The notes under the pieces: model-generated
What the model was told of the DNA's origin: nothing
Seen by the model: only the letters and a program-made list of their open reading frames with translations
Database searches by the model: none
Made by a program: the position numbers and the translations under genes
Part shown: positions 1 through 7,147 of the stretch, piece by piece
Position numbering within the stretch: position 1 is the stretch's first letter
Layout of the letters: every line of letters begins with the position of its first letter
Origin: Bacteroidales bacterium
GTDB taxonomy: Bacteria > Bacteroidota > Bacteroidia > Bacteroidales > Muribaculaceae
DNA: 30,961 nucleotides
Direction of reading: 5' to 3'
Assembly (NCBI GenBank): GCA_900769345.1
Contig: CAAGGJ010000080.1
Span: 1 to 30,961 of the forward strand

Positions 1-2
1 TA

Positions 3-242
3 CCCATTGTTTATGATGACATAACCCTCTCTACACCTCTTCGCATCGACATTCTTGTGGAAAATTGCATTATTATAGAGCTTAAATCGGTGTTAGAAAT
101 GAAAACCGTATTCTTTAAGCAGCTGTTGACATATTTAAAATTGGCAAACAAACCTCTCGGGTTCCTTGTCAATTTTAACACCGACAACTTAACAAGATCA
201 ATTCACCGCATATTAAACCCCAGTTTTCAATCTATTGGATAA
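3..242 (+). CDS. GxxExxY family protein, 3' part (5' end outside window)
   Basis: The reading frame is open from the left edge to TAA at 240-242, giving about 79 residues that match the C-terminal two thirds of GxxExxY proteins (PDDEXK_3 superfamily). The visible nuclease-like motif is RIDILVE...IIIELK (an Asp followed by E-x-K), then a QLLTYLKL segment and an LVNFN...HRILN end, all typical of the family. The GTG at 57 is internal and not the start, because the family signature RIDIL lies upstream of it. The biochemical role of these proteins is not established; nuclease activity is only predicted from the fold. They often stand alone beside short repeats, as here, where the stop codon touches a tandem repeat. 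The N-terminal GxxExxY motif itself would lie outside the window. Confidence 0.82.
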   Translation, partial: PIVYDDITLSTPLRIDILVENCIIIELKSVLEMKTVFFKQLLTYLKLANKPLGFLVNFNTDNLTRSIHRILNPSFQSIG

Positions 243-420
243 CAATCTGTTAAATCTGCGTGAGATTATAAATCATCCGCGTGATAATCAAATCTGTTAG
301 ATAACAAATCTGCTAAATCTGTTAAATCTGCGTGAGATTAAACCATCCGCATGATAATCAATCTGTTAGATAACAAAATCTATTAAATCTGCGTGAGATT
401 ATAAATCATCCGCGTGAGAT
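241..420. repeat. Three tandem copies of a 49-69 bp repeat
   Basis: Copies lie at about 241-302, 303-371 and 372-420. Each starts with AACA and contains the blocks AAATCTGCGTGAGATTA and ATCCGCGTGATAATC or close variants (position 351 differs in copy 2). The third copy lacks the end block TCAAATCTGTTAG. Sub-blocks ATCTGCGTGA and ATCCGCGTGA resemble each other, so the unit itself looks internally duplicated. The array fills the whole gap between the GxxExxY stop and the GT4 start at 432, so it would form the mRNA leader of the GT4 gene if transcription comes from upstream. Confidence 0.85.
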
Positions 421-431
421 AACAAACGACA

Positions 432-1571
432 ATGAAACAAAAAATCATACGCTCATCCACTGTTGCCACTTCGCTTAACACCTTTTGCCGAGGCACTTTG
501 CGCGACTTGAGCCGATTATACGACGTAGTCGCCGTCAGTACGCCCGACCACGAACTCCAAGAGATAGCTCAACGCGAGGGCATACGCGTGATAGGCGTAC
601 CTATGAGCCGCCCTATTGCTCCTCTGCGCGACTTAGTGTCGCTTTGGCGACTCATTCGCGTGTTCCGCCGCGAACGCCCCACCATGGTGCATAGCATCAC
701 TCCAAAAGCCGGACTGCTGAGCATGATTGCCGCTTGGATATGCCGCGTGCCTGTACGACTCCACACATTCACCGGACTCGTATTCCCCACTGCCACCGGG
801 CTGAAGCAGAAAATACTCATCCTCACCGACCGCATAACTTGCGCTTGTGCCACTCACATAGTGCCCGAAGGCGAGGGCGTAAAAAACGATTTATTGCGTT
901 TCCACATCACCAAAAAGCCCCTACAAGTGCTCGGCCACGGCAATGTGCGAGGCATCGACCTCGTTCATTATAGCCGCTGCGACGAAGTGATGCAAGCCGC
1001 AAAGGCGATTCGCAGGGACGATACGTTCACCTTCGTATTCGTAGGTCGCATAGTTCGCGACAAGGGGATCGATGAACTCGTTGAAGCGTTCACAAGTCTG
1101 CACACCCGTCACCCCGAGGCTCGACTGATACTCGTAGGTCGATTTGAAGATAATCTCGACCCGGTTGCCGAATCCACCCGAACTGCCATTGCATCGCATC
1201 CAGCCATCGAAGCTGTTGGCAGCCAATCCGACGTCCGGCCGTGGTATGCCTCCAGCGACGCCCTCGTATTCCCAAGCTATCGCGAAGGATTTCCCAACGT
1301 GGTAATCGAGGCAGGAGCTATGGGTCTGCCATCGATAGTCACCGACATCAACGGCTCGCGCGAGATTATCCTACAAGGGCAAAACGGCATAATAGTGCCC
1401 CCACGCAACACCCAAGCACTCCTCGAGGCCATGACGCAGTTTATCGAGGACCCACAAGCCACCTCCACAATGGCACAAAACGCCCGCCCACTAATCGCCT
1501 CCCAATTCGAAAAATCATTCGTCCAGCAATGCCTCTTCGATTATTATAAAAAAATTTTACAGGATAAATAA
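432..1571 (+). CDS. GT4 family glycosyltransferase (CapM/PglA-like)
   Basis: A 379-residue GT-B glycosyltransferase that probably transfers a sugar from a nucleotide donor to a lipid-linked acceptor on the cytoplasmic face. The C-terminal donor-binding half shows FVGRIVRDKGIDELVEAF (residues about 203-220) and the GT4 E-x7-E signature EGFPNVVIEA (285-294, E285 and E293), followed by GLPSIVTDINGSREII. The N-terminal half has the HSITPKAGLL and LHTFTGLVFP segments seen in CapM-like GT4 enzymes. The position next to a PglC-like phosphosugar transferase suggests it adds the second sugar, as PglA does in Campylobacter. The acceptor and sugar are unknown. Base composition is GC-rich like the host housekeeping genes, unlike the following four genes. 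Confidence 0.88.
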   Translation: MKQKIIRSSTVATSLNTFCRGTLRDLSRLYDVVAVSTPDHELQEIAQREGIRVIGVPMSRPIAPLRDLVSLWRLIRVFRRERPTMVHSITPKAGLLSMIAAWICRVPVRLHTFTGLVFPTATGLKQKILILTDRITCACATHIVPEGEGVKNDLLRFHITKKPLQVLGHGNVRGIDLVHYSRCDEVMQAAKAIRRDDTFTFVFVGRIVRDKGIDELVEAFTSLHTRHPEARLILVGRFEDNLDPVAESTRTAIASHPAIEAVGSQSDVRPWYASSDALVFPSYREGFPNVVIEAGAMGLPSIVTDINGSREIILQGQNGIIVPPRNTQALLEAMTQFIEDPQATSTMAQNARPLIASQFEKSFVQQCLFDYYKKILQDK

Positions 1572-1593
1572 TAATCTTAAACATACTACTAAT

Positions 1594-2601
1594 ATGAAAC
1601 GAGTAATAGTATTTGGAGCTACAGGAAACCTTGGAGCATACATTGCCATACATCTTAAATCTCAAGGATATGATGTAATAGCAGTTGGCCATCGTCCATC
1701 CGACAACAATTTCTTCGCTGATCGCGGCATGTCATATTATTCTATTGACATAACAAAGCCCGATACATTTAACGTTCTACCAAATAAAGATGTTTATGCA
1801 ATATGCCACTTCGCAAGTTCTTTACCATCGCGCTACGCATATAATCCTATCGAATTATTTGAGACAATCACAATCGGCACGCTCAATGTTTTGGAATATA
1901 TGAAAACTTGTAAATGCAAAAAGATTGTTTTTCCTCAGACTCCGAGCGATATGGCCAAATATCACAACAATGGCAGTATTATTCCCGCCGATGCGCCACG
2001 TCATTTCCCTCTGACTGGCGACCATGCCATTTATACTATTGCAAAAAATGCAGCAGTTGACCTTATGGAACACTATCAAGCTGAAATAGGAATTCAATAT
2101 TTCGCACTACGATTCTTCACCATCTACCAATATCATCCAAACCCATACCACTATGCAAATTTCAAGAGGCGAATGATGCCATATAGGATGCTTATGGATA
2201 GAGCTATGAAGAGTTTACCGATAGAAATATGGGGCAATTGCAAAAAAGCCAAGGAAATGGTCTATATCAAAGATTTCGTGCGATTGGTGCAATGTTGCAT
2301 TGAAAGCGACAAACCCGGTGGATGCTACAACTGTGGAAATGGATGGCAGGTGACATTAGAAGAGCAAATTAAGGGAATAATAGAAGTTTTCTCACCCAAA
2401 GACAAGCCTTCGGAAATAATATATGTCAAAGACAAACCTGATCCACTCGAAAATGCCTTCGATATGTCAAAAACTTTCCAAGATTTCCCCTCCTACCGAC
2501 CTAAATACAGTTATATCGACCAACTTAAAGACTTTAAGCGCGAAATGGAAGAAGAACCAATGGCTCAACTTTGGGGAAGAAAAGAAGATTATGAAGAATA
2601 A
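1594..2601 (+). CDS. NAD-dependent epimerase/dehydratase (extended SDR)
   Basis: A 335-residue extended short-chain dehydrogenase/reductase. The N-terminal Rossmann signature GATGNLG (residues 8-14, GxxGxxG) binds NAD(P), and Y147-T-I-A-K151 is the catalytic YxxxK pair. The middle carries substrate-domain features such as LRFFTIYQ and VYIKDFVRLV. It probably epimerises or reduces a nucleotide sugar used by the neighbouring transferases; the exact sugar cannot be told. It lies 22 bp after the GT4 gene and 10 bp before the likely start of the phosphosugar transferase. The gene is clearly AT-richer than the GT4 gene. An alternative role is a 4-ketoreductase rather than an epimerase. Confidence 0.85.
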   Translation: MKRVIVFGATGNLGAYIAIHLKSQGYDVIAVGHRPSDNNFFADRGMSYYSIDITKPDTFNVLPNKDVYAICHFASSLPSRYAYNPIELFETITIGTLNVLEYMKTCKCKKIVFPQTPSDMAKYHNNGSIIPADAPRHFPLTGDHAIYTIAKNAAVDLMEHYQAEIGIQYFALRFFTIYQYHPNPYHYANFKRRMMPYRMLMDRAMKSLPIEIWGNCKKAKEMVYIKDFVRLVQCCIESDKPGGCYNCGNGWQVTLEEQIKGIIEVFSPKDKPSEIIYVKDKPDPLENAFDMSKTFQDFPSYRPKYSYIDQLKDFKREMEEEPMAQLWGRKEDYEE

Positions 2602-2611
2602 TATAAAAACT

Positions 2612-3232
2612 ATGTATAAACACGGAATAAAACGAGTTTTAGATTTCATCATAGTGCTTTGTGTGCTTCTTATGATTTGGCCTATACTGCTGATTATCAC
2701 CCTACTGTTGCTTTTCTTTAACGAGGGCGCTGGCGCATTTTTCCTACAAGAAAGACCGGGATATAAAGGTGAGATTTTTAAAATCATAAAATTCAAGACT
2801 ATGAATGAGCGAAAAGGGCCCGACGGCAAGTTACTCCCCGACATTCAGAGAATAACGAAATTTGGCAAGTTCATCAGGAATACTAGTCTTGATGAATTAC
2901 CTCAATTAATAAATGTTCTCAAAGGCGATATGGCTCTGATTGGTCCTCGACCGTTATTGGTGCAATATTTGCCCTTATATAGCTCTGAACAAGCCCGTCG
3001 CCACGATGTTCGCCCGGGAATCACCGGTTGGGCGCAATGCAATGGCCGGAATAATCTGTCTTGGACAAAAAAATTTGAACTCGATGTGTGGTACGTCGAC
3101 AATATTTCCTTCTCTTTAGACTGCAAGATTATTTTCAAGACAATAATGAAGGTAGTAGGTCGAGCCGATATCGAAAATGACTCTATCGACAACAAAGAAT
3201 ATACCACACCACTATTTAATGGAAAGAACTAA
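2612..3232 (+). CDS. PglC-like monotopic phosphoglycosyltransferase (sugar transferase)
   Basis: A 206-residue member of the bacterial sugar transferase family (PF02397), which moves a phospho-sugar from a UDP-sugar to undecaprenyl phosphate and so starts glycan assembly. Its length matches minimal PglC-type enzymes. The N-terminal re-entrant membrane helix (residues 10-37) has Pro24 at its expected break. The catalytic Asp-Glu dyad is D94-E95 in SLDELPQL, followed by LIGPRP (109-114) and RPGITGWAQ (134-142). The frame extends upstream to 2423, but that would overlap the epimerase by 179 bp. The ATG at 2612 (start MYKHGIKRVLDF) fits the family, and the ATG at 2591 is a second option. It overlaps the next gene by 14 bp. 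Confidence 0.9.
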   Translation: MYKHGIKRVLDFIIVLCVLLMIWPILLIITLLLLFFNEGAGAFFLQERPGYKGEIFKIIKFKTMNERKGPDGKLLPDIQRITKFGKFIRNTSLDELPQLINVLKGDMALIGPRPLLVQYLPLYSSEQARRHDVRPGITGWAQCNGRNNLSWTKKFELDVWYVDNISFSLDCKIIFKTIMKVVGRADIENDSIDNKEYTTPLFNGKN

Positions 3233-4427
3233 CATATACTCTCAACTTAACACGCCTTGTTATATTCTTGACGAAGACGAATTTAAGACCGGATTGAGCG
3301 AGTTTTATTCGGCATTAGGCAAAAATTTCTCTGACCCCATTATAGGCTACTCGGTCAAGACCAATTCTTTGCCATACTGTCTAAACTTAGCATATCATTG
3401 CGGAGCTTATGCCGAAGTGGTTTCTTCTGACGAATATGAACTTGCACATCTTTGCGGCTTCGACGATTCTAATATTATATATAACGGACCGATGAAGTCA
3501 AAAGAAACTTTTTTAAAGGCTGTTGCCAATCACGCCATAGTAAATATCGAAACCAAACGAGAACTCGAATGGCTGAAATGTCTGCCCGATGATAACTATT
3601 ATAAAATAGGAATACGGCTTAACTTAAACATTAGCCATATTTCTCCCGACGATGCCGACGGAGAGAACGACAATAGCCGTTTCGGTTTTTCGGATGAAAC
3701 CGACGAATTTGCTAATGCCCTAACTTATATTTCCTCTCTCAATAACATTCACCTTGCCGGCATTCACATCCACCGCACCTCACATAGTCGTAGCATCCGC
3801 TTTTATCGAAAATCCATAGCTTTTGCTTGCGAAACTATCTTGAAGTATAAGTTGTCGCTTGACTACATCGACATTGGTGGCGGTTTTTTTGGAATATTCC
3901 CAAACAAACCATCATTTCAAGAGTATAGCGATGCCTTCCTTGATATTTTAAGCCGGTACCAACTTGACACATTAAGAATAATCATCGAACCCGGCAACGC
4001 CATTGTGGCATCTTCATTAAAATTCCTCTGCGAAGTAATCGACGTGAAGCATGTAGAAAATTCTCACTGGTTTATCACCACAGATGGTTCTCGAAATGAT
4101 ATCGACCCATTTTTCAGAAAATCAGGTTATCTTCAAGAGGAACTATATAGCCGTACATCTCCACCCGTAGGCGTACAGACCATATCGGGATGCACCTGCC
4201 TGGAATACGATAGACTTTATACACTAATCGATAAGCCACTCCTATCTCTCGGCGATAGAATATTGTTCAATAATGTAGGTGCATACACCATGTGTCTCAC
4301 CCCTATGTTTATACGATACAATCCTATTGTTTATTTGCAAAAAAATGGAGAATTCACAGTTATACGCGAAAAATTCTCTGCAAATGAATATATTACAAAA
4401 TCAAAAATACAATCCGACAATGAATAA
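3219..4427 (+). CDS. Fold-type III PLP-dependent decarboxylase (Orn/DAP/Arg decarboxylase family 2)
   Basis: A 402-residue alanine-racemase-fold decarboxylase. Lys47 in GYSVKTNS is the expected PLP Schiff-base lysine. GIHIH (181-185), the glycine run GGG (220-222) and EPGN (257-260) bind the cofactor phosphate, and GCTCLEYD (324-331) is the G-x-x-C-x-x-x-D active-site motif from the partner subunit. SRFGF (153-157) and GAYT (354-357) also fit. The family decarboxylates diaminopimelate, ornithine, lysine, arginine or carrier-bound glutamate; which substrate applies is unknown. The ATG at 3219 is chosen because the frame upstream lies in the sugar transferase gene. It overlaps the ATP-grasp gene by 8 bp, so translation is probably coupled. 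A biosynthetic lysA role is unlikely given this setting. Confidence 0.85.
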   Translation: MERTNIYSQLNTPCYILDEDEFKTGLSEFYSALGKNFSDPIIGYSVKTNSLPYCLNLAYHCGAYAEVVSSDEYELAHLCGFDDSNIIYNGPMKSKETFLKAVANHAIVNIETKRELEWLKCLPDDNYYKIGIRLNLNISHISPDDADGENDNSRFGFSDETDEFANALTYISSLNNIHLAGIHIHRTSHSRSIRFYRKSIAFACETILKYKLSLDYIDIGGGFFGIFPNKPSFQEYSDAFLDILSRYQLDTLRIIIEPGNAIVASSLKFLCEVIDVKHVENSHWFITTDGSRNDIDPFFRKSGYLQEELYSRTSPPVGVQTISGCTCLEYDRLYTLIDKPLLSLGDRILFNNVGAYTMCLTPMFIRYNPIVYLQKNGEFTVIREKFSANEYITKSKIQSDNE

Positions 4428-5424
4428 TAACATATTATTTTGCAGTGTAGGTCGCAGAGCCAAGTTATTGCAAAATTTCAAATGCACTATGGGCAATAGC
4501 GGGAAGCTTATCGGTGTAGACCTTAGTCCTGTAGCTCCAGCTTTATTTTTCTGCGATGAAAAATATTTGGTGCCTCGCATCGATGCCCCCGACTACTTCG
4601 ACCACATATTAGAAATATGCAATAAAAGTAATGTAAAGGCTATCACTACACTCATCGACCCGGAGATAGAACTCCTCGCAGCTCATCGCGAAGAACTTAT
4701 GTCAAAAGGAATCCTTCCGCTATGCCCTGCAGCATGGACGGCTCATCTTTGTTTCGACAAATATGAAATGTTCCGTTATCTGTCCTCCAAAGGAATCAAC
4801 ACAGTGCTCACATATAATTCGCTTGAAAGCTTTAAAAAAGGTTTGCACAATGGCGAGATTTCCTTCCCTGTATTTATGAAACCCATATCAGGTAGTGGCA
4901 GCGTTGGCATTGGCAAGGTGGATACCTGGGAAGAGGCAGAGGCAAAATTCAACGATGGTAATTTCACATATATAATTCAAGAACTTCAGACAGGAGGAGA
5001 CTGCGATGCCGATGTATATGTCGACTGCATAAGCCATAAACCAGTGGCAGCTTTCAGTAAGAAAAAAATAGAAAGTCGGATAGGTGGCGCAAGCAAGACT
5101 ATCTCGTTCAAAGACCAAAAACTATTCGACTTCATCGAAAAGATTTGTTCCGTTCTCGAACTGAACGGGCCTTGTGATATGGATTTCTTTATAAAGGACG
5201 GTGAATATTACCTCAGCGAAATAAATCCCAGATTTGGTGGGGCATATCTTCACGCATATGGAGCTGGTGTCGACTTCATTCGTCTGATTGTTAACAACAT
5301 CAACGGTATCGAAAATGAGTCTATTTTGGGCCAATATCCCGAAGATATAATCATGCTTATGTATGACGATGTGGTTATTGCGCACAAGGACGACTTACTC
5401 TCTCTGGATTTTCCTTTGCTTTAA
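4420..5424 (+). CDS. ATP-grasp ligase (carbamoyl-phosphate-synthase/PylC-like)
   Basis: A 334-residue ATP-grasp enzyme, a class that joins a carboxylate to an amine or thiol through an acyl phosphate. The N-terminal preATP-grasp domain opens with SVGRRAKLL (9-17). The ATP-binding loop KPISGSGSVGI is at 154-164, D253-D255 and the metal/ATP motif EINPRFGG at 267-274. The frame runs upstream to 4279 inside the decarboxylase gene; the ATG at 4420 begins the expected beta strand (NNNILFCSV) and makes an 8-bp coupled overlap. In PglC-type glycan loci a PglD acetyltransferase often sits near here, so this ligase may attach an amino-acyl or amine group to a sugar. That is inference from position only. 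Confidence 0.87.
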   Translation: MNNNILFCSVGRRAKLLQNFKCTMGNSGKLIGVDLSPVAPALFFCDEKYLVPRIDAPDYFDHILEICNKSNVKAITTLIDPEIELLAAHREELMSKGILPLCPAAWTAHLCFDKYEMFRYLSSKGINTVLTYNSLESFKKGLHNGEISFPVFMKPISGSGSVGIGKVDTWEEAEAKFNDGNFTYIIQELQTGGDCDADVYVDCISHKPVAAFSKKKIESRIGGASKTISFKDQKLFDFIEKICSVLELNGPCDMDFFIKDGEYYLSEINPRFGGAYLHAYGAGVDFIRLIVNNINGIENESILGQYPEDIIMLMYDDVVIAHKDDLLSLDFPLL

Positions 5425-5521
5425 CTTACTTCACCGTCATCTTTCCCGATAAGGTGCGCATCAATCGCTATTATTTGCACAATTATTCTTTTATCACAGA
5501 TATAAAAATGATATTTTGCAC

Positions 5522-5537
5522 CGTTTTAGGTAAAACG
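5522..5537. promoter_or_regulatory. 16-bp inverted repeat upstream of the aminotransferase gene
   Basis: CGTTTTA GG TAAAACG has perfect 7-bp arms around a 2-bp centre, 37 bp before the ATG at 5575. The centre is too tight for a stable RNA hairpin, so a protein-binding operator is more likely than a terminator. The 150-bp gap around it is AT-rich and is the only sizeable gap inside the glycan locus. Confidence 0.4.
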
Positions 5538-5574
5538 ATGCTTTATAACAACGAAATTATATAACACTTTCACT

Positions 5575-6825
5575 ATGGCAAACAAAAAGATTCTACTCTG
5601 CCTGGCTCATATGAGCGGCAACGAAATGCGATATATCGAAGAGGCTTTTGCCGACAATTGGGTGGTGCCTCTCGGCCCTAACGTCAATGGTTTCGAGGCC
5701 GACCTCGAGCAATTTGTCGGTCAAGACAAGCATGTGGTAGCCCTTTCGGCTGGAACGGCTGCCGTTCACCTTGCTCTCAACGCCGTTGGCGTTGGCCCCG
5801 GCGATGAGGTGATATGCCAGAGTTTTACTTTCTGCGCCAGCTGCAACCCCATCAAATATCTCGGTGCTACTCCAGTGCTTGTAGATAGCGAAGCATCTAC
5901 CTGGAACTTATCACCCGAACTGCTCGAAGAGGCCATCAAGGACCGCATAGCCCGCACCGGAAAGACTCCTAAAGCCATCGTACCTGTCTATCTCTACGGC
6001 ATGCCTGCCATGATAGACGAAATTATGGCGGTAGCCAACCGCTACGGCATCCCCGTAATCGAAGATGCCGCCGAAGGGTTCGGCAGCCGTTATCGCGGTC
6101 AAGTATGCGGCACATTTGGCAAATATGGCGTGCTCTCGTTCAACGGCAACAAGATGATTACCACCAGCGGCGGCGGTGCTCTCATCTGCCCCGATGCCGA
6201 CGCTAAACGCGAAATCATGTTCTACGCCACCCAAGCTCGCGAGGCTTATCCCTACTACCAACACGAACATATAGGCTATAACTATCGCATGAGCAACATC
6301 TGCGCAGGCATCGGTCGCGGTCAGATGACGATTGCCGACGAACATATCCGTCACCACAAGCATGTGGCTAAACTCTATCAAGACGCTTTCGCCAGCGTGC
6401 CCGGCATAACATTCCACGCCAACCCCGACGACCGATTCGACAGCAACTATTGGCTCAACACCATCGTGCTCAGCCACGAACTGCGCGTAAAGGGACAAGA
6501 CCAAGCCTATAACCACACCATCAGCACAGCCATAGGCGGAGCCGGCAGCACCGTTCACGCTGCAAAGAGCGCTCACACCCTCTGCGAACCAAATGCCAAC
6601 GTCGAAGCCATGCGCCTGGCTCTCGAAGCACAATGCATCGAGTCGCGTCCCCTTTGGAAGCCAATGCACATGCAGCCCGTATATGCCGATGCACCCGCCT
6701 ACACCAACGGCGTGAGCGAACAACTCTTCCGCACCGGCCTATGCCTCCCCAGCGGCCCCTGGGTCACCGACGACGACGTGCAACACATCATCAACACCAT
6801 CATCGAAAATATCGAAAAAGCATAA
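5575..6825 (+). CDS. DegT/DnrJ/EryC1/StrS family sugar aminotransferase
   Basis: A 416-residue fold-type I PLP enzyme that transaminates a keto sugar nucleotide, usually UDP-4-keto-6-deoxy-HexNAc, with glutamate. SAGTAAVHLAL (58-68) binds the PLP phosphate, EDAAEGFGS (163-171) holds the Asp and partner residues that contact the ring, and Lys193 in FNGNKMITTSGGG is the internal aldimine lysine. It is somewhat longer than typical 370-390-residue members, with extra residues around 315-365. PglE-like function would fit the PglC-like transferase upstream, but no 4,6-dehydratase (PglF) is present in this window. It is GC-rich like host genes and is followed by a strong terminator, so it ends the locus. 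Confidence 0.92.
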   Translation: MANKKILLCLAHMSGNEMRYIEEAFADNWVVPLGPNVNGFEADLEQFVGQDKHVVALSAGTAAVHLALNAVGVGPGDEVICQSFTFCASCNPIKYLGATPVLVDSEASTWNLSPELLEEAIKDRIARTGKTPKAIVPVYLYGMPAMIDEIMAVANRYGIPVIEDAAEGFGSRYRGQVCGTFGKYGVLSFNGNKMITTSGGGALICPDADAKREIMFYATQAREAYPYYQHEHIGYNYRMSNICAGIGRGQMTIADEHIRHHKHVAKLYQDAFASVPGITFHANPDDRFDSNYWLNTIVLSHELRVKGQDQAYNHTISTAIGGAGSTVHAAKSAHTLCEPNANVEAMRLALEAQCIESRPLWKPMHMQPVYADAPAYTNGVSEQLFRTGLCLPSGPWVTDDDVQHIINTIIENIEKA

Positions 6826-6853
6826 CCATGCCCTCCCCAAGGCAAAAGCGCTC

Positions 6854-6893
6854 ATCGCTACGCATTTCCCCAACAGAAAGCGTAGCGATTTTT
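6854..6893 (+). terminator. Rho-independent terminator after the aminotransferase gene
   Basis: ATCGCTACGC at 6854-6863 pairs perfectly with GCGTAGCGAT at 6880-6889 across a 16-nt loop, and is followed by TTTTT. It lies 29 bp after the stop codon and closes the plus-strand glycan locus. Confidence 0.9.
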
Positions 6894-7095
6894 GTTTCTT
6901 CTGGCCCTAAAAACCGCCATAAGGCTGCAAACCGTTCTGAAAGGGCAAACGCCTCGAAGCGAAGTTTTCGGCGTTCAATCTTTCAGATTGCGCGCGGGAA
7001 CTATCAATAAAACGAATATCACTCGCCCTGTGGAAATCTGTGAGAGATAGATTGCGGCAATTTGTGTTAAAATACCTCACGCAGCGTACCTATAA
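6894..7095. other. Non-coding spacer
   Basis: The roughly 200 bp between the two terminators hold no convincing reading frame on either strand, no promoter box and no clear repeat. It separates the plus-strand glycan locus from convergent minus-strand genes. Confidence 0.6.
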
Positions 7096-7125
7096 AAAAT
7101 GGCTACCTTCACAGGCAGCCATTTT
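7091..7125 (-). terminator. Terminator of the T9SS cargo gene
   Basis: AAAATGGCT (7096-7104) and AGCCATTTT (7117-7125) form a 9-bp stem with a 12-nt loop. Read on the minus strand, the stem is followed by TTTTTATA, so it terminates the gene that ends at 7148. The plus-strand side is also T-rich, so it may act in both directions. Confidence 0.85.
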
Positions 7126-7147
7126 CTCTTTCATTTATTATGTATAA

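Noticed and set aside
241..420. Repeats read as a CRISPR array
   Set aside because: There are only three direct copies without distinct unique spacers of even length, and the copies differ in length and sequence. No cas gene is near.
2423..2590. Upstream extension of the sugar transferase frame
   Set aside because: It overlaps the epimerase gene on the same strand by about 180 bp, and the extra residues do not resemble the family N-terminus.
3219..4427. Decarboxylase as the partner of the carboxynorspermidine synthase (carboxynorspermidine decarboxylase)
   Set aside because: It lies 25 kb away in an AT-rich glycan cassette and overlaps glycan genes, so a polyamine role is less likely, although the fold family is the same.
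5911..6723. Minus-strand frame of 270 residues
   Set aside because: It is the antisense shadow of the aminotransferase gene, with Val/Ala/Gly-biased composition and no family motif.
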